The notes beneath the pieces were generated by a model. It was not told where the DNA came from, searched no databases, and saw nothing but the letters and a program-made list of their open reading frames with translations. This document shows, in pieces, positions 47,797 to 58,306 of a stretch of DNA of 64,000 bases. The position numbers and the translations under genes are program-made. The DNA is from Streptomyces tuirus (GTDB lineage Bacteria; Actinomycetota; Actinomycetes; Streptomycetales; Streptomycetaceae), in NCBI GenBank assembly GCA_018195615.1, contig JAGTPG010000002.1, positions 5,387,501-5,451,500 on the forward strand, read 5' to 3'. The stretch's first letter is position 1. Each line of letters begins with the position of its first letter.

Positions 47797-49269
47797 TCAT
47801 GCCCGACGGTGGTGGTCCTCGCCTGCCCCGCCCGGTACTTCGGCAAGCCCGTGCCGCGCGTCTGCCTTCTCCTGGGCGATCCGGCGGTGTTCGACGGCCT
47901 TGCGTTCGTAGAGGGCGGCGAGCCGCAGGTGGTATTCCGGCTCGTCCTCCTCGTAGACGTCCGGGATGCCGTCGAGGTCCTCGTCGCGTTCCTCGGCCTC
48001 CCACAGCCGGCGGTACTTGGCGTTCCGTATCTTCAGCAGCACCGTCGCGAGTATCGCGGCGATCAGCGAGCCCATCAGTACGGAGGCCTTGACCTCGTCG
48101 GTCATCGTCGCGTCACCGGCGAAGGCGAGTTCGCCGATGAGCAGCGACACGGTGAATCCGATACCGGCGAGACTCGCCACCGCGAACACATCCGCCCAGG
48201 CGAGATCGTCGCTGAGCGAGGCCCGGGTGAAACGGGCCGTCAGCCAGGTCCCGCCGAAGATGCCGAGCACCTTGCCGACGACGAGTCCGAGGACGACACC
48301 GAGCGTCTCGGGCGTGGTGAACACGTCGACGATCGCACCGCCGGACACCGAGACGCCCGCGCTGAACAGCGCGAACAGCGGTACGGCCAGACCCGCCGAC
48401 AGGGGCCGCACGAGGTGCTCGATGTGCTCGCCGGGGGAGTGGTCCTCGCCCTCGCGCCGGTGGCAGCGCAGCATCAGGCCCATGGCGACGCCCGCGATGG
48501 TGGCGTGGATGCCGCTGTTGTACATCAGCGCCCAGATCACCAGGCCGAGCGGCACGTAGACGTACCAGCCGCGTACGCCCCGGCGCAGCAGCAGCCAGAA
48601 GAGGACCAGGCCCGCCACGGCGCCGCCGAGCGCGGCGAAGTTCAGGTCGGCGGTGAAGAACACCGCGATGATCAGGATCGCGAAGAGGTCGTCGACGACG
48701 GCGAGCGTGAGGAGAAAGGCCCGCAGCGCGCTCGGCAGGGAGGTGCCGATGACCGCGAGCACGGCGAGCGCGAAGGCGATGTCGGTGGCGGTCGGAACGG
48801 CCCAGCCGGCCAGGGAGCCGTCGTCGGCGACGTTGGTGACGGTGTAGACGAGCGCCGGTACGGCCATGCCGCACAGGGCGGCGACGACCGGGAGCGCGGC
48901 GGCCTTGGGGTCGCGCAGGTCGCCCGCCACGAGCTCGCGCTTGAGTTCGATCCCGGCGACGAAGAAGAAGATCGCCAGCAGACCGTCGGCGGCCCAGTGC
49001 GCGACCGACAGGTCGAGGCCGAGGGCTGCGGGGCCGAAGTGGAAGTGGGCGATGCTCTCGTAGCTGTCGTGCAGCGCGGGGATGTTCGTCCACAGCAGTG
49101 CGGTGACCGCGGCGGCCAGCAGCAGCACGCCGCCGACGGTCTCGGTGCGCAGCGCGTCCGCCACGTAGTTCCGCTCGGGGAGGCTCAGCCGTCCGAGGAC
49201 TTTGCGGGGGTCGTGGGGCGGGGCGCGGTCACTGGGGAAAACCTCCGGTCGGTGGGCAGGACGGAACAC
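47797..49269 (-). CDS. nhaA: Na+/H+ antiporter NhaA
   Basis: 490 residues, twelve predicted helices. The NhaA signatures include LAIFFFVAGIELKRELV, the double aspartate LAVVDDLFAILIIAVFF (ion-binding Asp pair), and GLVVGKVLGIFGGTW. The acidic C-terminal tail (DEDLDGIPDVYEEDEPEYHL) is longer than the enterobacterial protein. It exports Na+ or Li+ in exchange for protons at alkaline pH. GTG start at 49269. Intact. Confidence 0.94.
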   Translation of the reverse strand: MFRPAHRPEVFPSDRAPPHDPRKVLGRLSLPERNYVADALRTETVGGVLLLAAAVTALLWTNIPALHDSYESIAHFHFGPAALGLDLSVAHWAADGLLAIFFFVAGIELKRELVAGDLRDPKAAALPVVAALCGMAVPALVYTVTNVADDGSLAGWAVPTATDIAFALAVLAVIGTSLPSALRAFLLTLAVVDDLFAILIIAVFFTADLNFAALGGAVAGLVLFWLLLRRGVRGWYVYVPLGLVIWALMYNSGIHATIAGVAMGLMLRCHRREGEDHSPGEHIEHLVRPLSAGLAVPLFALFSAGVSVSGGAIVDVFTTPETLGVVLGLVVGKVLGIFGGTWLTARFTRASLSDDLAWADVFAVASLAGIGFTVSLLIGELAFAGDATMTDEVKASVLMGSLIAAILATVLLKIRNAKYRRLWEAEERDEDLDGIPDVYEEDEPEYHLRLAALYERKAVEHRRIAQEKADARHGLAEVPGGAGEDHHRRA

Positions 49270-49370
49270 ATGCCGACCAGACTTCCCGGCGCCCCTGTGA
49301 CACTTGTTTTGTTTAGTTTATCTAAGCGTACCGCGGGACGCATACGGTGATCTTCACCACTGGTGCGCAG

Positions 49371-49400
49371 GGCACCCGGCGCGTACGTCTGCCGGGTGCC
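49371..49400 (-). terminator. Terminator of acs
   Basis: GGCACCCGGC and GCCGGGTGCC form a perfect ten-base-pair stem around GCGTACGTCT, 26 bases past the acs stop. Confidence 0.8.
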
Positions 49401-49425
49401 CTCCCTCCGTTGCGCTATGCCGTGC

Positions 49426-51384
49426 TCAGTCCTCGCTCGGCGCGGCCGGCAGCTTCGCCTGGATCAGGTCCATGACCGTGGAGTCGGTCAGCGTGGTGAC
49501 GTCACCGAGCTGGCGGTTCTCGGCGACGTCCCGCAGCAGCCGGCGCATGATCTTGCCGGAGCGGGTCTTCGGAAGCTCGGCCACCGGCAGGATCCGCTTG
49601 GGCTTGGCGATCGGGCCGAGGGTGTTGCCGACGTGCGTGCGCAGCTCGGCCACCAGGTCCTCGGTCTCGGCGGCCGTGCCGCGCAGGATCACGAAGGCGA
49701 CGATCGCCTGCCCGGTCGTCTCGTCCGCCGCGCCGACCACGGCCGCCTCGGCGACCGAGGGGTGGGAGACCAGCGCGGACTCGACCTCGGTGGTGGAGAT
49801 GTTGTGCCCGGACACGAGCATGACGTCGTCGACCCGGCCGAGCAGCCAGATGTCGCCGTCGTCGTCCTTCTTGGCGCCGTCACCGGCGAAGTACTTGCCC
49901 TCGAAGCGCGACCAGTACGTGTCGATGAACCGCTGGTCGTCGCCCCAGATGGTGCGCAGCATCGACGGCCACGGCTCGGTCAGCACCAGGTAGCCGCCCC
50001 CGCCGTTCGGCACCTCGTTCGCCTCGTCGTCCACGACCGTCGCGGAGATGCCGGGCAGCGGTGTCTGCGCGGAACCGGGCTTGGTCGCCGTCACGCCCGG
50101 CAGCGGGGTGATCATCATCGAGCCGGTCTCGGTCTGCCACCAGGTGTCCACCACCGGGGTGCGGTCGCCGCCGATGTTCTTGCGGTACCAGACCCACGCC
50201 TCGGGGTTGATCGGCTCGCCCACCGAGCCCAGCACGCGCAGGCTGGACAGGTCGAACTTGGCGGGGATGTCGTCGCCCCACTTCATGAACGTACGGATCG
50301 CCGTCGGCGCGGTGTAGAGGATCGTCACGCCGTACTTCTGCACGATCTCCCAGAAGCGGCCCTGGTGCGGCGTGTCGGGCGTGCCCTCGTACATGACCTG
50401 CGTCGCGCCGTTCGCCAGCGGGCCGTAGACGATGTACGAGTGGCCGGTGACCCAGCCGACGTCGGCCGTGCACCAGTAGACGTCCGTCTCGGGCTTGAGG
50501 TCGAAGACGGCGTGGTGGGTGTAGGCGGTCTGAGTGAGGTAGCCGCCGGAGGTGTGGAGGATGCCCTTCGGCTTACCCGTGGTGCCCGAGGTGTAGAGGA
50601 TGAACAGCGGGTGCTCGGCGTGGAACGCCTGCGGGGCGTGCTCCGCGCTCTGCCGCCCGACGAGGTCGTGCCACCACACGTCGCGGTCCTCGGTGAAGGC
50701 GACCTCCTGGCCTGTGCGGCGCACGACCAGGACGTGCTCGACATTGCCCGCCTTCTCGACCGCCTCGTCCACGGCCGGCTTGAGCGCGGACGGCTTGCCG
50801 CGCCGGTAGCCTCCGTCGGAGGTGATGACCACGCGCGCGTCGGCGTCCTGGATGCGGGTGGCGAGGGCGTCCGAGGAGAAGCCGCCGAAGACGACCGAGT
50901 GGGCGGCGCCGATCCGGGCGCAGGCCAGCATCGCGATCGCCGTCTCCGGGATCATCGGCATGTAGACGGCGACCCGGTCCCCGGCCTCAACTCCGAGCTC
51001 CAGCAGCGCGTTGGCCGCCTTGGAGACCTCGTCCTTGAGCTCGGCGTAGGTGATCGCACGGCTGTCGCCGGGCTCGCCCTCGAAGTGGATCGCCACGCGG
51101 TCGCCGTGCCCGGCCTCGACATGCCGGTCGACGCAGTTGTAGGCGACGTTGAGCTCGCCGTCCTGGAACCACTTGGCGAACGGCGGGTTCGACCAGTCGA
51201 GGGTCTCGGTGGGCTCCTTGGCCCAGGTCAGCCGGCGGGCCTGCTCGGCCCAGAAGCCGAGCCTGTCAGCCCTGGCCTGTTCATACGCCTCCGCGGTGAC
51301 GTTGGCGTTCGCGGCCAGGTCGGCGGGGGGTGCGAACCTGCGCTCTTCCTTGAGCAGGTTGGAGAGGGAAGGACTCTCGCTCAT
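49426..51384 (-). CDS. acs: Acetyl-CoA synthetase
   Basis: 652 residues, the standard length. AMP-forming ligase that makes acetyl-CoA from acetate, ATP and CoA through acetyl-AMP. Signature YTSGTTGKPKG (about residues 259-269), core PGVTA..., the GRVDDVMLVSGHNIST hinge and the C-terminal PKTRSGKIMRR with the acetylatable catalytic Lys. ATG 51384 is preceded by AAGGAG. Activity is probably regulated by lysine acetylation at that Lys, as in other bacteria. Intact. Confidence 0.95.
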   Translation of the reverse strand: MSESPSLSNLLKEERRFAPPADLAANANVTAEAYEQARADRLGFWAEQARRLTWAKEPTETLDWSNPPFAKWFQDGELNVAYNCVDRHVEAGHGDRVAIHFEGEPGDSRAITYAELKDEVSKAANALLELGVEAGDRVAVYMPMIPETAIAMLACARIGAAHSVVFGGFSSDALATRIQDADARVVITSDGGYRRGKPSALKPAVDEAVEKAGNVEHVLVVRRTGQEVAFTEDRDVWWHDLVGRQSAEHAPQAFHAEHPLFILYTSGTTGKPKGILHTSGGYLTQTAYTHHAVFDLKPETDVYWCTADVGWVTGHSYIVYGPLANGATQVMYEGTPDTPHQGRFWEIVQKYGVTILYTAPTAIRTFMKWGDDIPAKFDLSSLRVLGSVGEPINPEAWVWYRKNIGGDRTPVVDTWWQTETGSMMITPLPGVTATKPGSAQTPLPGISATVVDDEANEVPNGGGGYLVLTEPWPSMLRTIWGDDQRFIDTYWSRFEGKYFAGDGAKKDDDGDIWLLGRVDDVMLVSGHNISTTEVESALVSHPSVAEAAVVGAADETTGQAIVAFVILRGTAAETEDLVAELRTHVGNTLGPIAKPKRILPVAELPKTRSGKIMRRLLRDVAENRQLGDVTTLTDSTVMDLIQAKLPAAPSED

Positions 51385-51739
51385 TCTCCCGTCTCCTTCC
51401 TGAGCAGGTTGGCCAGGCTTTCGTTGCTCACGGCATCTGCCTTTCCCAGGGTGTCCGTTGTGTCCCAGGCCACAGCTCATCAGACCCGGGGGTGCGATGA
51501 CAAGGGCCGACCGCCGATTGGTTTAGACCTGTCGGGCAGTGGTCTCGGTGGCCGGGTCATCCGTACCCACGGACGCCGACCAGGGAAAGTTCAGTGCGTG
51601 TAACGCGTGTCACCCGTGGGGCGGGACCGTGCGGCGCGCGGGACGGTGCGTGACCGCGCGGGGATGGGCGCTTGGCGAGGCCGGCACCAGGCTGCGCGGC
51701 CGCGTTCGCCCGGCCGCGCACTCTGGTCGGGTGCCCGGC
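51385..51739. other. 355-base gap with a terminator-like hairpin at 51694-51719
   Basis: Holds the acs promoter region and, near the SulP-carbonic anhydrase stop, the nine-base arms GCGCGGCCG and CGGCCGCGC with an eight-base loop (51694-51719). No gene is supported. Confidence 0.5.
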
Positions 51740-54108
51740 TCATGCCGTCAGGTCCGGCTCCCTCACGCGGTCGAAGAGACGGCCGCCGTCCGTCTCGGTG
51801 AGCAGGTACGCCTCGGCCTCACCCACGTGGAAGTACATCCCGTGCAGCTCCAGGGTGCCCTCGTCGAGGGCCCGGGCCACCGAGTCGTGGGCGCGCAGGT
51901 GTTCCAACTGCTGGACCACGTTGGTCAGGCAGAGCTGCTCGACCGCGTCCTCGGGCGCCCGCCCGGCGAGTCCGCCCCACGGCAGACTGTCGTCGGCCAT
52001 GCGCTCCAGGCTGGGCCTTCCATGGCGTAGCCATCGCTCGAGCGGTGTCCGGGTGCCGCCGGGCTCGGAATCGAGCAGCGCCTGCATGGCGCTGCATCCC
52101 GAGTGCCCGCACACCGTGATGGACCGCACCTGGAGCACGTCCACGGCGTACTCGATCGCGGCCGCCACCGAGTCGTCGCCGCTCTCCTCCCCCGGCAGGG
52201 GGACGAGGTTGCCCACGTTGCGCACGACGAACAGGTCGCCCGGACCACTGGAGGTGATCATCGACGTGACCAGTCGTGAGTCGGCGCAGGTCAGGAAGAG
52301 CTGCGAAGGCCGCTGCCCTTCGCGGGCCAGCCGGGCCAGCTCGCTGCGCACCAGAGGTGCCGTGTTGCGCTGGAACGCGCTGATGCCACGCGCCAGTTCG
52401 TGCCCGCTGGCTTGGCCGGTGCCCCTGGGGTCCGGCTGGGAGCGGTCCGTCACGTCCGGCGCGTTCTTGGAGTGGGGAGCGGACTGGGGGCGTTCGCACT
52501 GGTGGTTGCGCCAAGGCGTCCAGGGCCGGCAACGGCAGCCGGTGAAGGCCTGCGGCTCCGAGATACGGGTGCCGGCGTGCCGGCCGCTGATCTCGACGGT
52601 GCCGCCCTGCGCGGTGTGCGTCTTCTGCCAGTCCTGCAAGGTCTCGTACGCGGCGTGGTCCATGAACGAACCGTCCAGCTCGACGACCGTGTCGGCGCCG
52701 TGCGGCACGAGATGCAGGGCCCGGCTGAGCCGTGGCACCGCGAGGAACGTCAACTGTCCTCTGACGTGTACGTGATGGACTCCTTCCCTCTCTTCGTGCG
52801 TGATGCGGGTGCGGGTGAGGCGGTGCAGGGCGACGCCGACGGCCATGGCGATGCCGAGCGCCACGCCCTGGAGGACGCCGAGGAGGACGACGCCGAGGGT
52901 CGTGACGGCGTACACCCACACCTCTCGGTGGCGGGTCACCGTGCGGATGTGGTTCAGGGAGACCATCTGGATGCCGACGGCCATCACCAGGGCGGCGAGC
53001 GAGGCGAGCGGGATGAGCTCCAGGACCGGGACCATCAGCAGCGCGGCGATCACTACGAGAACGCCGTGCAGCATCGTGGAGTTCCGGCTCACCGCACCCG
53101 AGTTCACATTCGCCGAACTGCGCACGGCGACACCGGCGATGGGCAGTCCGCCGAGCGAGCCGGAGACGATGTTGGCGGCGCCCTGGCCCAGCAGCTCGCG
53201 GTCGAGGTCGGAGCGCCCGACGCGGGTGGACTGGCCCGGCCGGCCGGCGACCAGTTTGTCCACGGCGACCGCGCCGAGCAGCGACTGCACACTGCACACC
53301 AGCGTGATGGTGAGCACCGCCGTGACGAGGCCGAGCGCCGTACCCTCGGGCAGCCCGGCCAGGGCGTGGTTGCTCCAGGACGGCAGGTCGACCTTGGGCA
53401 GGCGGAGGCCGGCGAGAGCGGCGACCGCGGTGGCTCCGGCGACGGCGACCAGCGCTGCCGGAACCGTGCGCAGCAGGCGCCCGGCCCGGCCGGGCAGTCT
53501 CGGCCAGAGCAGCAGCAGCGCCAGGGTCAGCACGCTCACCGACACGGCCGCGGGACGCAGCTGCGCCAACTGGGCGGGCAGGGCGCGGAGGTTGTCGGGG
53601 ACGGAGCTCTGGGGGGTGCCGCCGAGCACGATGTGCAGCTGGGCCACGGCGATGGTGACGCCGATCCCGGCGAGCATGCCGTGCACGATGGCGGGGCTGA
53701 CGGCGAGGGCGCCACGCGCCACGCGCAGGCAGCCCAGACCGAGTTGGGCGAGGCCGGCGAGAACGGTGATGGCGCAGGTCGTCCGCCAGCCGTAGCGCTG
53801 GATGAGGTCGGCGGTGACGACGGTGAGGCCGGCGGCCGGTCCGCTCACCTGGAGCGGGGAACCGCCGATCCGGCCGGCGACGAGCCCGCCCACGGCGGCG
53901 GCCACGAGGCCGGCCTGGAGGGGTGCGCCGGTGGCGAGGGCGATGCCCAGGGACAGGGGCAGGGCGATCAGGAAGACCGCGATCGAGGCCGACACGTCGG
54001 CACTCGCGATCCTGAATCGGCGGGGCCCGTCGACGGCGGGCTGTGGGGTGGATGGGTGCGCTCGGTCCTGTTCGGGTCGGTGGCACGTGTGGGGACGCAG
54101 GCTGACAT
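51740..54108 (-). CDS. SulP-family anion transporter fused to beta-carbonic anhydrase
   Basis: A bicarbonate or sulphate permease of about ten helices (SIAVFLIALPLSLGIALATG and others), then a STAS-like domain (VRGQLTFLAV, VELDGSFMDHAAYETL) at about residues 460-520, then an intact beta-carbonic anhydrase with zinc ligands in CADSRL and HSGCSAM (C-D-H-C). The fusion couples bicarbonate supply to CO2 interconversion. ATG 54108 with GGAGGAG upstream; one missing base in GGGG 54044-54047 separates it from the membrane part. 789 residues after correction. The class is well known in actinobacteria. Confidence 0.9.
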
Positions 54109-54405
54109 GGTTTCCCGTCTCCTCCGGGGCTGCGCGGTCGCGTGACGTGGGGGTCCCCGCTCGGCGGCGGGGTTCGGTCGCGGCCGTGGGTCACGGCGTA
54201 AATCGGCGGGATGAATCAACGCTCGGTAAACGGATCGTAATGCAGAGTAAAGGACGAGCATAGACTTTACGGGCAAATGGGCGAATAAATCACCTGCAAG
54301 AGTGAAGTGGCCATGTGATCGGCTTGTCGTACTAATTCCTTCTTCGGCTCGTGCGAATTTGGCGGCGCTGTCGGCACCCGAGAGAAGGAAGAAGGTGGGC
54401 GACAC

Positions 54406-55670
54406 ATGGCCGCCACCCGCAGGATCGCCGCAGGCTCCCTGATCGCCGCGGTGTGCGCCGCATCGCTCGCCGGCTGCGCGACCGGCACACCCCGGGAAAA
54501 GGCCCCCGGCCCGCGGAAGGCGAAGCCGGCCCAGGCGCCGAAGAGCTCGGTCCGGCTGATCGGAGACGGCTCCACCGCCTACACCGGCGCGCAGCCGCAC
54601 CTGCCCCGCCCCGAGCGACTGCGGCCCGGCCGGAAACCGCCGCAGTTCGTCGTCTTCTCCTGGGACGGCGCGGGCGAGGACCGCCAGAGGCTGTTCTCCC
54701 ACTTCCGCAAGGTCGCCAAGGCGAACGACGCGACCATGACGTACTTCCTGAGCGGCGTGTACATGCTGCCGGACGACAAGCGGGACCTGTACCGGCCGCC
54801 GCAGCACTCGCCGGGCCGCTCCGACATCGGCTTCAACGACCGCCGTGGCATCGCCGCCACCGTGAAGCAGCTGCGCCTGGCATGGCTGGAGGGCAACGAG
54901 ATCGGCACCCACTTCAACGGCCACTTCTGCGGCAGCGGCGGCGGAGTCGGCGAGTGGTCGGTGAAGGACTGGAAGGACGAGATCGCCCAGGCCAAGCAGT
55001 TCGTGAAGACCTGGAAGACCAACACCGGCATGAAGAACGCGTCGCCGCTGCCCTTCGACTACGACAAGGAGCTCATCGGCGCCCGCACACCCTGCCTGGA
55101 GGGCCGGCGGAACTTCATGAGGGCGGCCCGCGACCTGGGCTTCCGCTACGACACCAGCGGTGTCAGCGACCAGGTCTGGCCGGGCAGGAAGCGCGGCCTG
55201 TGGGACCTGTCCATGCAGCTCGTGCCGTTCCCGGCCACTCCTACGAGCAGCTGACCATGGACTACAACTTCATGGTCAACCAGTCGGGCACCGACACCCA
55301 GGGCAACCCCGCCAAACACGACTTCTGGGGCGACCAGATGCGTGACGGCCTGCTCAGGGGCTTCTACCGGGCCTACCACGGCAACCGCGCGCCCCTGATC
55401 ATCGGCAACCACTTCGAGTCCTGGAACGGCGGCACCTACATGCGGGCCGTCGAGGAGGTCATCGAGACGGTGTGCACCAAGGAGGAGGTGCGCTGTGTCT
55501 CGTTCCGGCAGCTGGTGGACTGGCTGGACGCCCAGGATCCCCGGACGCTGGAGAAGCTGCGCACGCTGAAGGTCGGCGAGCGGCCGAGGCAGGGCTGGGC
55601 GTCCTTCCTCGCCGATCGGCCCACCCCGGCTCCGAAGGCAGTGCCCGGGACGCCGGCGGCCAGGGGGTAG
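54406..55670 (+). CDS. Lipoprotein polysaccharide deacetylase-like, one frame break
   Basis: Signal with lipobox SLAGCATG, so it is membrane-anchored outside. The catalytic fold shows FVVFSWDGAGED (Asp metal/base region), EIGTHFNGHFCG (HxxxH-like metal site), IGARTPCLEGRRNF and a terminal GNHFESW. It resembles the NodB/polysaccharide deacetylase superfamily in the long, actinobacterial form; the substrate is unknown. The frame breaks at CCC 55230-55232 (VPFPG joins HSYEQLTMDYNF). 421 residues after correction. Confidence 0.85.
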
Positions 55671-55731
55671 CCCCAGTGAGGAAGGCCACTCCACCGCAGG
55701 GCGGGCGCCTGGGGTGCGTAGGGTCGTACTC

Positions 55732-56556
55732 ATGAGTACAGCAGGCGCGACCGCCGACCCTCTTGCGGCCCTGGGCGACCTGCCCGGGGTGGCCGAGTCC
55801 GTGGAGTCCGTGCGCAGGGCGGTGGACCGGGTCTACGGGCACCGGATCATGCGGCGGCGCAGCAATGAGATCACCTCCGAGGCGGCCCTGCGCGGCGCCC
55901 GCGGCTCGGCGGCGCTGTCCGGCGCGGACTGGGCCCTGGAGGAGGTGCGCCGGCGTACGGACTTCAGCGGCGACGACGAGGCGCGTGCCGTGGGGGCGGC
56001 CCTGCGGCTCACCGCGGAGGCGGGCCAGCTGCTGTCGATCTGGCGGCAGTCACCCCTGAGGGTGCTGGCCCGGCTGCACCTGGTGGCGGCGGCCGACAAG
56101 GCCGACCAGGTGGGGCGGCCCCGGCAGGAGGGCGAGCAGGTCGACGAGCCGCTCGTCGGGCTGCCGCTGCCGGGCGCGGCCGAGGCGCACGGCCGGCTGG
56201 AGGGGCTGGGCGGGCTGATCATCGCCGGTAGTTCCGCGCCCGCCCTGGTGACGGCTGCCGTCGTGCACGGCGAGCTGCTCGCGCTGCGGCCCTTCACATC
56301 CCACAACGGCCTGGTCGCGCGCACGGCCGAGCGCATCGTGCTGGTCGGCAGCGGCCTGGACCCGAAGTCGGTCTGCCCGGCCGAGGTCGGCCATGCCGAG
56401 CTGGGCCGGGAGGCCTACCTGGAGGCCCTGGACGGATACGTCTCCGGCACCCCGGAGGGCATGGCCGGCTGGATCGCCCACTGCGGCAGGGCGGTCGAGC
56501 TGGGGGCGCGCGAGTCGACAGCGGTGTGCGAGGCGTTGCAGCGCGGAGCGGCGTGA
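55732..56556 (+). CDS. Fic-like fold protein of unknown activity
   Basis: 274 residues from ATG 55732. A segment at about residues 175-200 (HGELLALRPFTSHNGLVARTAERI) looks like the Fic/Doc active-site loop (HxFxxxNGxxxR) with the catalytic His replaced and the NG-R retained. It is annotated as an oxidoreductase in related genomes as I recall, but I see no nucleotide-binding motif for that. Its place between the deacetylase and the HAD phosphatase is conserved in Streptomyces. Function unknown. Intact. Confidence 0.7.
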   Translation: MSTAGATADPLAALGDLPGVAESVESVRRAVDRVYGHRIMRRRSNEITSEAALRGARGSAALSGADWALEEVRRRTDFSGDDEARAVGAALRLTAEAGQLLSIWRQSPLRVLARLHLVAAADKADQVGRPRQEGEQVDEPLVGLPLPGAAEAHGRLEGLGGLIIAGSSAPALVTAAVVHGELLALRPFTSHNGLVARTAERIVLVGSGLDPKSVCPAEVGHAELGREAYLEALDGYVSGTPEGMAGWIAHCGRAVELGARESTAVCEALQRGAA

Positions 56557-56902
56557 AAACCGGCAGGCAAACCCACCCGGGAAAGAAATGCGGCGGTACG
56601 AGAACTCGTACCGCCGCTGGCATGAACATCGGGTTACCAAGCGTCCTCGATATGTGCCCATCAGGTCGGGAACTTTGCCCGTCACCTGGTGCGGCTGGCC
56701 CGTAATCGACGGGTCGACGTCGCGTGGGTGCCCGGTGTTCATGCGCGGTCCGTGGGGCCATATGCGTATGTAAGGTGATCCTCTCGGATGTCCTTGGTCT
56801 CGCGGGCCGTTGAGTCCTTTGTACTCCTGCCCTGCAGTAAGCGGAAGTCCGGACTGCACTTCTTTACTTTTAGGTTCAAATAGGACTTCGGGTCGTCCCA
56901 GG
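56557..56902. terminator. Gap with a strong bidirectional hairpin at 56590-56617
   Basis: GCGGCGGTACGAG and CTCGTACCGCCGC form a perfect thirteen-base-pair stem with a two-base apex at 56590-56617, between convergent genes. The rest of this 346-base gap holds no supported gene. Confidence 0.75.
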
Positions 56903-57736
56903 TCAAGCGACTGTCGCCCGACGCCGGTTCGCGTACCAGACCAGGCCGGCGGTGGCCGCCGCGGCACCTATCGCGGCGACCGCCACCAGCGCCGGACGCG
57001 GCGGTACGGAGAACGAGGGGATGCGCTGCTTGAGCCGGACCGGGCGGTGGAAGTCCAGAATCGGCCACCCGCGCGCGAGGGCCTCACGGCGCAGCGCACG
57101 GTCCGGGTTCACGGCGTGGGGGTGGCCGACGGTCTCCAGCATGGGCACGTCGGTCGCCGAGTCGCTGTAGGCGTAGCAGCGGCTGAGGTCGTACCCCTCG
57201 GACGCGGCGAGCTCCCTGATGGCCTCGGCCTTGGTCGGGCCGTACGCGTAGTACTCCACCTCGCCGGTGAAGCAGCCGTCGTCGCCCACGACCATACGGG
57301 TCGCCACCACGCGGTCCGCGCCGAGCAGCTCGCCGATCGGCTCGACCACCTCCGCGCCCGACGTGGACACGATCACCACGTCGCGGCCGGCGGTGTGGTG
57401 CTCCTCGATCAGGGAGGCGGCCTCGTCGTAGATGATCGGGTCGATCAGATCGTGCAGCGTCTCGGCGACGATCTCCTTGACCTGCTGCACGTTCCAGCCG
57501 CGGCACAGCGCGGACAGATACGAGCGCATGCGCTCCATCTGCTCGTGGTCGGCGCCGCCGGCGAGGAAGACGAACTGGGCATATGCGGTTCGCAAGACGG
57601 CCCTGCGGTTGATCAGACCGCCTTGGTAGAACGACTTGCTGAACGTGAGCGTGCTCGACTTCGCAATGACCGTCTTGTCCAGGTCAAAGAAGGCCGCTGT
57701 GCGGGGCAACGAGTGGTTTTCCACGCCCTTGAGCAT
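56903..57736 (-). CDS. HAD-superfamily hydrolase, IB family
   Basis: 277 residues. Motif I FFDLDKTVI (DxDxT), motif II VSTSG, and motif III/IV SDSATDVPMLETVGHPHAVNPD are complete. The fold is the phosphoserine phosphatase-like group with an inserted cap (ERMRSYLSALCRGWNVQQVKEI). The C-terminus carries one membrane helix (PALVAVAAIGAAAATAGLVWY) before a basic RRR tail. It resembles the Streptomyces HAD phosphatases placed next to ssd. Intact. Confidence 0.92.
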   Translation of the reverse strand: MLKGVENHSLPRTAAFFDLDKTVIAKSSTLTFSKSFYQGGLINRRAVLRTAYAQFVFLAGGADHEQMERMRSYLSALCRGWNVQQVKEIVAETLHDLIDPIIYDEAASLIEEHHTAGRDVVIVSTSGAEVVEPIGELLGADRVVATRMVVGDDGCFTGEVEYYAYGPTKAEAIRELAASEGYDLSRCYAYSDSATDVPMLETVGHPHAVNPDRALRREALARGWPILDFHRPVRLKQRIPSFSVPPRPALVAVAAIGAAAATAGLVWYANRRRATVA

Positions 57737-58306
57737 AGGGGCAGCCCATTCGGCGTAAGGTGGGGCGCGTGGGTTTGCCTGAGAGGGCTCTCGGGTACAC
57801 CATGGAAGTCACGGATCGTTCGCGACCGTGCTAACCCGGCCCGACTCCTCCCCCCCGAGTCGGCCGTGGGGACGACCCCGCTCTCCCCCCGGCGGGGGTC
57901 GTCGCATGTCCGGGTGGGTTTTCTCCTTCTTCGCGCGGCCTTTGGTGCCCTTCTTGTGCGAGGGCGGGGAGGGACTTGTCATGGTCATGATTTATCACTG
58001 TGTGTAGTTGCCGGGCTGCTCTGCGGGAGTCGCACAGCCGGTCTGCGGGCGTCACCGGTATGGGTGACGGCGATATTCACAACCATCGAGGCGTCCACAG
58101 TTATCCACCAAGATCCACACGATTTCCGGGATCGCTGCACCGTGATTCCAAGCGCGCTCCGCTCGCGGCGAGTTCATGGCCGGTTCCGATTGCCGGGGGG
58201 CGCCGGCCGGTTTCTGCCGGCCGTTCATAGGGAGGCCGCCTTGTCGGTTCTTCCCACGTTTGGGAATCGCGGGGCCACAGGGGCCGTGCGAGTAGCAGCG
58301 AAGGGG
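57737..58306. promoter_or_regulatory. Region upstream of ssd: two hairpins and three iterated DnaA-box-like sites
   Basis: CCGACTC/GAGTCGG (57841-57863) and GACGACCCCGC/GCGGGGGTCGTC (57871-57904) are consecutive stems, probably terminators or attenuators. Near 58091-58119, GCGTCCACA, TTATCCACC and AGATCCACA repeat at exact ten-base spacing and resemble DnaA boxes (consensus TTGTCCACA). No gene is supported in these 570 bases. Confidence 0.5.

Noticed and set aside
49363..51603. Plus-strand 746-codon frame opposite acs
   Set aside because: Shadow of acs, which has full acetyl-CoA synthetase motifs on the minus strand.
51819..54194. Minus-strand alternative frame of 791 codons across the SulP-carbonic anhydrase gene
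   Set aside because: Arg/Pro-rich shadow frame; the SulP and carbonic anhydrase motifs lie in the other frame.
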